Below are positions 58,601 to 64,000 of a stretch of 64,000 nt of DNA, piece after piece. The stretch is from Fragum whitleyi (lineage: Eukaryota > Mollusca > Bivalvia > Cardiida > Cardiidae). The stretch's first letter is position 1. Each line of letters begins with the position of its first letter. A model generated the notes under the pieces. That model was not told where the DNA came from. It ran no database searches and saw only the letters and a program-made list of their open reading frames with translations. The position numbers and the translations under genes were made by a program. The stretch is taken from positions 94,661,232 through 94,725,231 of the forward strand of contig OX411544.1 in NCBI GenBank assembly GCA_948146395.1, written 5' to 3'.

Positions 58601-61600
58601 TAAAAAATTGTTGTATGGGGGGCATACATCTTGTTTATTTTTAGCAGAAAATATAGAAAAAGATCTTTATCCTCTTAACTCAAGATTGTTCATTATGTGA
58701 TAATGTAAAGATTTATACTTGGCTTTAGATTTTGTCATGTAATGGGAAAACAATTACAGTTTATCTTGATATTTTACAGTGCATGAGTTAACACCCATGG
58801 ATATCAAAGTGGTGGCCGCCCTTGGGGATTCTATAACAGTGAGTTGTTTGTCAACCCTTAACTATGAAATCAACAGTTGTCACACCTTTCCAGACATATG
58901 AAACATATATGACACTTCAAAGAAGAAACACATTATATTTATAGATGGCTCAAGTTCGTTTGACAAGTTCAAGGTCAAATTTCTAAGCAGCACATCCATT
59001 TTAACCACGAAACCACGAAAATTACGTCAATGTATATATTGTGATCTCTGTTTTAAACGGCGTTAAAGGTTTTGCGGGAAATTAAAATTTTGAATTTTAA
59101 GAATTTCGATGAATTCGGGGTCAAATTAAAAATAGAATATTAAATTTGTGCTCATAAAATACAGATTTATTACACTCGTCATCTAAAACAGATAATACTC
59201 GGCGCAGCCTCGTTTTTATCTTTTTATAGATGACTTGTTTAATAAATTCGGTATTCCATGATCACTTATTCAATATCCTCTATTTTAAAATCTTTATTTC
59301 CTCTATAAAACCCTATGTTGTGGGTACTCATGCCAAAGTCCTTGACAAGCCGATTCCAATAAATACCAACAATACAGGATTTGTGAAAGTTTTGTTGAAA
59401 TATACCAATTTGGAATCCAGAATACCTTTTCTATCTTTAGCTCTAGATATCAAGTGCAAAAAATTAAGCCATAATGTAATTGCAAAGTAACCTTTTGCAA
59501 ACCATGTTTAATTAAACAGACCCAGGAGTAAATATGTAACCCGACCAATGGAGCTGGAACGGGTAGAAATTTTGTACCTGGGTATTTGAGATCTTGTTTC
59601 CCACAGGTAATTGTGTATCCAATGAATACTGTCCATATGTTTATATAATCAACTAAATACAAAGGTGGATCCAGAATCCATATAAACAAATTCTAATATG
59701 GTCTGTGCTATCAGGACTCTTTAAACTATCTGAGGTAAGTCCATTGAGGTAGGACCATTTGGAAATCAACTTAAGAAAAAAATTGGAGACTGTTTTAAAC
59801 CCCATCAAAGGTAAATAGTGCTTTTACAATAGTTTGGTAACAGGTAATGATTCAGGACCCATGCAGAAATGTTACCATACTGGATATTCAGGTACTGGAG
59901 TACTCATCCCAGCTTTACTGACCATCATAATTGGTTAAAGCCAAGGATTGTGTTTGATTTATGTCTGTTTGAATGTTAGTTGGTCTGCCTATCTGTTAAC
60001 AATGAGAAAAAATAGGCCAAACTAGCCATAAGATTTCAAGTAAACTTCACAGATGTCATTCTTTGGCTTAACCCTGCTTAACTGCTGTTTAATCCCTGCT
60101 TTTTACGTGCCTGTGAATTAATGATTGAGAAAACATTGTGAAAAAAGAAGAAATTGCTTCTGACAAGCAATTTCTTCTTTTTCCACACTATTTTCTACCC
60201 CACTGAATGGTTATTTTTCAAATTAAATCCACTTTAAATTTTCGTCTGCAAAACCTTTGAATTTGGACAGGTCCAAAATTTTGTAAAACAGAAAAGTATT
60301 AAAGAGATATGATTATTTCTATTACAAGGCAGGTACAGGTATAACAGCCATAACTCCACTGGGACTATTGATACAAGATAGACAACTCTCATGGAGGTAG
60401 GAATCTACCATTCTTTACCCAATAAACACTCCCAGGAGCTGTACAAAATAGCGACATGCATTAAGAGTTACCTCTGTCCATGTGTGAGTGGATGCATGTT
60501 TGTGTTGATGGGTGTCCCATCCTTATCAGGAGCTTAACTTCTACATTTAAGGATGAATTTCAAAATAACTTGGCAAAGTTGTTCCCCTGGGTGTGTACTA
60601 GTGTCATCCTAAGAATTTGTTCGGATATGCCCAAGGTCAAGGTCATGGCTGAAGGTCAAATAGGCCACAGGTAATAATCAAGTAATTGAGGGGGCATCCA
60701 TTTCTGTAATGCATTTCTAGTCTTAATGTAAAACATCTATCAATTTATGTCTGTTTGGTTTTATACCCTCTGATTTGGAATCAATTTCTTATAAACAATG
60801 ATTTAATTGATTGTTTATTGGAAATCAACTTCAAACAGAGAGAAAGACCCACAAAGTTCAAACAACTGTTTTGGCGTTTTCTAAAATGCCCTTTATTATT
60901 CCATTATATAGATAAAGTGTTTGAGTTAATCAAGGTTTCAAGTTTTAAGCCACATTAGTTTAAAACAATATAAGGTTCAAGGAGAAATTCTTATTTAAAA
61001 CTCCCACTCCATGTACTCTCGATTATCAATAGAAGGATCAAGGTCAACAAAGGTCAATAAAAATCTGAATCAAATTTATTAAAATGGTTTGTGTAAAATG
61101 TCAATTTTATCAATATTAATTGTTTTCAAAGATACTTCATTGTTTGTAAACACCTGTAAACCGTAAACGCGCGTCTTTGTGTATGGATATTTGATTTATG
61201 GCACTTGAATAGATAACCCGAAAAACAATAGCTGACAGTAAGAATCACAAATCCCCGAAAATCACTTTTGTCTTTGAATGGCAAAAATCTTTAATTAGCG
61301 AGTATAACTGTGATAATTGCCCTTAATGATTTGAGTGGTTGCAAACTCAGGTTTTATGAATGATAGGACATGAATTTAGCGGCCGTTGCGTGCGTTTCAC
61401 AGGTGCTTGTTGAATATTGGTAAAATTAAGAGTATAACAGTTCGGGGGGGACATTGAACTGCACATTAAAGACAGATGCACTCTGAATAGAGGTGGCCGG
61501 AAGACCAGGTTTGACTATATCACAAATAGAATCTGTTCCTGCAAGTTTAGAAACTATTTAGGATTGATTTATTTTTTCAGTATTGGTGGTAAAGGTACAA

Positions 61601-62865
61601 TACAGGAGGAGAAAACATTACCAAGTAAGATTTCATTTTAGATTTATTTATTATAGAGCTTTACGGGTAGACTTGATTCACCCGACTGTGTTGCCTCTTT
61701 CAACTAAAGCTCTCTTATTATCATACCCGCCACCTACAAAGTAGAGATAGATATTTTCTTTTCACCATGCCTGTCTGTCTGTCCATATGTCAGTTCATTT
61801 AAACATTTGATCGTGATCTGTCACTAGACTTTTTCCTTTCCGGACTCTATGCACATGATCTAGAATCATGAAACTTTGTACAATTGCTGCCAATGGCACA
61901 AGGAAGTTCTGTTTGTTTTAGGTCAAAAAAGTGAAAGGTTAAGGTCACAAATCAACTTTGTCCAAGAACCTGTTCCCAGGCTCTAACTTAAGAACCAAGT
62001 GACCTAGAATCATAAAACTTTATGCAAATGTTGCCCATGACCCAAGAAAGTGAATTTTGGAATTGGGAATGTCAAAGGTCAAAGTCACAACCAAACTTTG
62101 CCCTAAAACCTTTTCTGGACTCAAATTTAAGAAGGAAGTGACTTAGACTCATGAAACTGTATACAATTCTTATCTATAACCCAGGGAAGTGCCCTATTGT
62201 TTGGAGGTCATGTAGATTAAAGGTTAATGTCAAAATTGAACTAAATGGTTTCTGGACTTAAATTCAAGAATCAAGTGACCTAGAATCATGGAATTTTATA
62301 CAATTGCTGTTTATGATCCAAGGCTGTTCATTATTTTTTGGTGTTCAGGCATTGATGGTACTTACTCATGGACAAAGCGCTGGTCAGGGGTATCACTCTG
62401 CTTTGCGGCAGCTTTAGTTGTTATTGTCTTTATTATCCCCTTTGATAGTTACAGAGATATCTTTGGCGATGTCTAAAAACCTAATCAATTCAACTTCTTT
62501 GATTACTTGAAACCTTTGTAGGATAAACAATCCATATATATGTAGATAATTGCTGTCATCAATATATATGCATCTTTGATAATGGATAAGTGTATTTGAC
62601 ATGGTGAAAAATATGTTTTCTCTTAGGGGCATTTTTGTTTCACTATCTTTTTCTCTCCAAATTCTTTTTGATGCTCTAGTCTCAAGTATATTTCGAACCA
62701 AATTCAAATTTTTCCACATCAAGAAAATAACTAGATCATTCTATTTTTTTCAGATATTTTAAAGTTCTACAATCCAGATATAACAGGTTATTCTACAGGC
62801 TGGGGACCAGTAGAGTGGGAATCAGTATCACATTTAAATGTGGCTCACCCAGGAGACAAATCAGA
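52552..62865 (+). CDS. PLB1: Phospholipase B1-like lipase, 5' part (seven exons; continues past the window)
   Basis: Secreted or membrane-linked SGNH/GDSL lipase, in the family of the phospholipase A/lysophospholipase PLB1. Exons: 52552-52615, 55344-55450, 57078-57144, 58780-58838, 60329-60396, 61581-61624, 62754-62865; 521 nt, 173 residues so far, GT-AG introns, all in frame. Residues 1-22 are a signal peptide (KFCWIFTVVVFQLTVIG). KVVAALGDSIT (89-99) is the block I motif with nucleophile Ser97. LSWSIGGKGTIQEE and the stretch from NPDITGY to HLNVAHPG match the next conserved parts of PLB1. The oxyanion GxND and the DxxH blocks must lie beyond 64000. Whether the protein has one or several lipase repeats cannot be told. 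Confidence 0.9.
52654..54120 (-). mobile_element. Type A hairpin-ended element in PLB1-like intron 1, reversed
   Basis: Left edge TTAGCTCACCTGAGCACAAA and GTGCTCAAGGTGAGC (end hairpin), then units with 'ctgaaaccagaaggcagaca', 'gcatcatctagtggacc' and 'catgaccctggggtcatatt'. The right edge 'gagcaatttaggaccatctt' is the start motif, decayed. Confidence 0.75.
54699..54746. repeat. Palindrome, 'aagttgttat' family
   Basis: GATAATGTTAACAAGTTGTTAT and ATAACAACTTATTAATGTTATC pair around AA. A shorter relative is at 48133-48178. In PLB1-like intron 1. Confidence 0.8.
54932..54958. repeat. (AAT)n microsatellite
   Basis: About nine AAT units in PLB1-like intron 1. Confidence 0.9.
55344..55450 (+). CDS. 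PLB1: PLB1-like exon 2
   Basis: Acceptor TTGCAG|GTGCAG, donor AGTGAA|GTGAGT. Encodes ADYAQLEAFLQSQANNATFV and YEDHLKEFQDHSE. Confidence 0.88.
55625..56185 (-). mobile_element. Type A element in PLB1-like intron 2, reversed, end hairpin lost
   Basis: 'ctgtcgtcaacaatttcttt', 'aaaccagtgggccaatcttg' and three units with 'catcaactagtggacctcta' lead to 'ggtgagtgatctaggaccat', the start hairpin (AGGACCATGACAGTCCT). Confidence 0.75.
56255..56422. repeat. Near-perfect long hairpin, arms 66-67 bp
   Basis: The left arm 56255-56320 and right arm 56356-56422 are exact complements apart from a single-base indel next to GGGATGAGTG. The arm starts ATTATA/GGGATGAGTGTC and ends CCTTAGCACAT. The 35-base loop holds another perfect stem, ATAACGCCCgtaGGGCGTTAT (56326-56346). 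No open frame. Either a very young palindromic MITE or a foldback RNA source. In PLB1-like intron 2. Confidence 0.97.
56505..56528. repeat. Short hairpin
   Basis: ACACGATCT and AGATCGTGT around ATTTTT, with weaker pairing outward ('gcgcgtataaata' and 'tgtttatctcgc'). About 80 bases after the long hairpin. Confidence 0.75.
57078..57144 (+). CDS. PLB1: PLB1-like exon 3
   Basis: Acceptor TTACAG|GGTTTA, donor ATCAG|GTACAC, phase 1. Encodes GLKGQFEFTCQSYQRPSTQ. Confidence 0.88.
57475..58368 (-). mobile_element. Type C hairpin-ended element in PLB1-like intron 3, reversed
   Basis: Left edge TTAGCTCCACTGGCCAAAGG and 'ctagctattgtcatggcg', then 'tgtgtgtccgtgtgtcc'. Five units of about 145 bp follow with 'aaaccatttggc.gatttcaa', 'gaaacttggcatggatgttc' and 'gaccctttacttaaattgtt'. 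The right edge is 'acaggccctcttgtttt'. Related to 2045-2400. Confidence 0.75.
58369..58645 (+). repeat. GTCTGTCT tract and GGTCAAGG repeat
   Basis: 'cattgtctgtctgtctgtct'-like tract (58408 on), then AAGGTCAAGGTCATGTGCCA and AGGTCAAGGTCAAATTC (58561-58600), ending 'ggggggcatac'. Family of 12421-13095, reversed. Confidence 0.75.
58780..58838 (+). CDS. PLB1: PLB1-like exon 4: GDSL block
   Basis: Acceptor TTACAG|TGCATG, donor ATAACA|GTGAGT. Encodes VHELTPMDIKVVAALGDSIT, the nucleophile block with Ser97; Ile replaces the common Leu after Ser. Confidence 0.93.
59150..59810. repeat. Dispersed repeats shared with 62885-63165 and 63840-63960
   Basis: 59150-59290 ('gtgctcataaaatac', 'catctaaaacagataa', 'ttcaatat') matches 63850-63965. 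59560-59690 ('tgtccatat', 'tacaaaggtggatccagaat') matches 62900-63000. 59700-59810 ('aggactct..aaact', 'aggaccat.tggaaatcaact') matches 63080-63160. Family unknown. In PLB1-like intron 4. Confidence 0.65.
60138..60186. repeat. Palindrome, 'gaaattgcttgt' family
   Basis: GTGAAAAAAGAAGAAATTGC and GCAATTTCTTCTTTTTCCAC pair almost perfectly. Flanked by 'gagaaaacatt' on the left. Same family as 16398-16440. Confidence 0.8.
60329..60396 (+). CDS. PLB1: PLB1-like exon 5
   Basis: Acceptor ACAAG|GCAGGT, donor TGGAG|GTAGGA, phase 2. Encodes AGTGITAITPLGLLIQDRQL and SW. A downstream AG at 60332 would break the frame and lose the AGxG that normally follows GDSLT. Confidence 0.88.
60625..61060 (+). repeat. 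AAGGTCAAGGTCA repeat fragments
   Basis: 'cccaaggtcaaggtcatggc' (60629), 'gaaggtcaaa' (60651), and 'aggatcaaggtcaacaaaggtc' in pieces near 61033. In PLB1-like intron 5. Confidence 0.6.
61581..61624 (+). CDS. PLB1: PLB1-like exon 6
   Basis: Acceptor TTTCAG|TATTGG, donor CCAA|GTAAGA, phase 1. Completes Ser122 and encodes IGGKGTIQEEKTLP. Confidence 0.87.
61722..62340 (+). repeat. Tandem repeat with 'gacctagaatcatgaaact', period about 140 bp
   Basis: Starts 'acccgccacctacaaagtag', then 'tgtctgtctgtcc', then units carrying 'ctagaatcatgaaact.t', 'gcc.atg.c.caaggaagt' and 'aaggtcac'. Four units to about 62340. Related to 50270-50560. In PLB1-like intron 6. Confidence 0.7.
62754..62865 (+). CDS. PLB1: PLB1-like exon 7 (last in window)
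   Basis: Acceptor TTTCAG|ATATTT, donor TCAGA|GTAAGA, phase 2. Encodes NILKFYNPDITGYSTGWGP and SHLNVAHPGDKS. The next conserved part, with GGNDLC in the family, does not occur before 64000. Confidence 0.9.
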
Positions 62866-63168
62866 GTAAGACTTGTCTTGTTACTAGATCTGGCACAAGT
62901 AGAAATATTTCATCCAGGTACCCGCAGGTGCTCAAGAACCTGACGATTATTGTCCATATATTTATTTTTATCAACTGAATACAAAAGTGGATCCGGAATT
63001 TCTAAAAAGGAGGTTTAAACATACTTATTCTGAAATGGTTACAAGAGACGCAGTAGTTGACAGAATCGCAAATAAGTAGCCAGGACTCTCAAAACTACCT
63101 GATTTAGGTCAATAGGACCATCTGGATATCAACTTCAGAAAAGAATTGAAGACTGTTTCAAACAGACT

Positions 63169-63592
63169 GGGCCTTCTCTGGGGGTCGCCATTGTCGCCAA
63201 ATGCGAAAATGAAATGAAATTGTCGATAAAAAAATTAAATTGGCGAAATGACTGGCGACAAAAAAATCTGAACTTTGACCCATCAGCGATTATTGATTTT
63301 GACATAGGCTGAGAGGATATTGAGTAGACACATTCACGAGCGACTCGCAATTGATTGCGGGAAAAGGCATGTGTGTGAACTTGTATCCTCTTGGCTACCC
63401 ATAACACTTCTGTGATTGTTTACAAAATTAAGAATCAATTAAATGTTAATTGACATTTAAATATAATCCCGTCGACGATTTTTCAAAGAAAAATGGCTCA
63501 TAATTTGGCTCCTAAAATCCAAATTTGGCTCCATTTTTTTCCATTTGGCGAAAGTGTTGGCGAAAAGAAATTTAAGTCCAGAGAAGGCCCTG
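63169..63592. mobile_element. hAT-like MITE with 8-bp flanks matching at 7 of 8
   Basis: GGGCCTTCTCTGG at the left is inverted as CCAGAGAAGGCCCTG at the right. AACAGACT (63161-63168) and AACAGAGT (63593-63600) flank it. Both halves repeat 'ttggcgaaa' words in opposite senses. As at 21305, the left end lacks the outer CA that the right end (TG) implies. Confidence 0.75.
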
Positions 63593-63600
63593 AACAGAGT

Positions 63601-64000
63601 AATGCGGATGAAGATGTTTTATAACATGACCTATGTCACAGAAGTGAAATAACATTGTTTGATAGTTTTGATAATACACTAGTGGAACACCCTTGCAAAT
63701 GAATAGCAACACTTTTTTGTAACTGTGAAAATGACGTCATATTGTGTTTATGATGATGTCAGTTCTAAACCGGCATGATAAGGTACACAGACAATTTAAA
63801 ATGGTCAATTTGGGAAAGTTGATGATATTTCATATTAGATAGGACTATATTATGAATAGAATATAAAATCTGTGCACATAAAATACGGAATTTATCAAAC
63901 TTGCCATCTAAAACAGATAAAAATTGGGCACTTTGGTATTCAATGACCACTCATTCAATATTTGCTATTTCTACAACATAGAATGTTTTTTTTTCAAATT
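63601..64000. other. PLB1-like intron sequence, no further exon
   Basis: Only the dispersed repeat at 63850-63965 stands out. No frame resembles the next phospholipase block. Confidence 0.5.

Noticed and set aside
58368..58700. 110-residue protein with CLSVCLSVCL
   Set aside because: It encodes the GTCTGTCT microsatellite and the GGTCAAGG repeat.
62288..62476. Membrane protein exon (AAALVVIVFIIPFD)
   Set aside because: Lies at the end of a tandem repeat within a phospholipase intron, without splice sites in a useful phase.

Overview
The window is eukaryotic. It is AT-rich, its genes are spliced with GT-AG introns, and most of the non-coding DNA is dispersed repeats. The repeat types point to a mollusc, most likely a bivalve: elements with hairpin ends and (ACGG)-like microsatellites, tRNA-derived SINEs, and long tracts rich in TGACCTTGACC. 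The species cannot be fixed from the sequence alone.

Two genes are well supported. (1) A complete cytosolic HSP90 gene lies on the minus strand. It has one untranslated first exon (about 28025-27950) and eight coding exons between 27069 and 14209. The spliced CDS is 2187 nt, encodes 728 residues, stays in frame across all seven coding junctions and ends in MEEVD. Its promoter side (28054-28354) has a TATA-like box and heat-shock elements. (2) The 5' part of a phospholipase B1-like (SGNH/GDSL) gene lies on the plus strand. Seven coding exons from 52552 to 62865 give a signal peptide and the GDS nucleophile block; the rest of the gene is beyond the right edge. A weaker candidate is a single first-exon-like segment at 35965-36166, of the kind found at the start of molluscan secreted proteins.

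The mobile DNA can be read in detail. A 5'-truncated non-LTR retrotransposon on the minus strand (32379-35604) keeps its endonuclease and reverse transcriptase in one frame, interrupted only by two adjacent TAG codons. Several hAT-like non-autonomous elements have readable target-site duplications (10703-12420, 18695-18921, 19290-19729, 21305-22528, 63169-63592). Two tRNA-derived SINE copies sit in HSP90 introns with direct repeats of 12 and 14 bp, one of them inside an older palindromic element.

Several families share one layout: a short hairpin start, internal tandem repeats of 156-172 bp, an (ACGG)-type microsatellite and a hairpin end finishing GAGCTAA. They occupy about 4-10 kb, 23.4-25.1 kb, 28.5-31.4 kb, 51.2-54.1 kb, 55.6-56.2 kb and 57.5-58.4 kb, and are often nested in one another.

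The most unusual structures are a large concentric inverted-repeat (foldback-like) element at 44218-52348, ending about 200 bp before the phospholipase start codon; a near-perfect 66-bp-arm hairpin at 56255-56422 inside a phospholipase intron; and a 156-bp tandem repeat (5919-7010) whose spacing is exactly constant and which stays open as a 52-residue repeat on the minus strand. The stretch 36.6-44.2 kb holds no recognisable gene.
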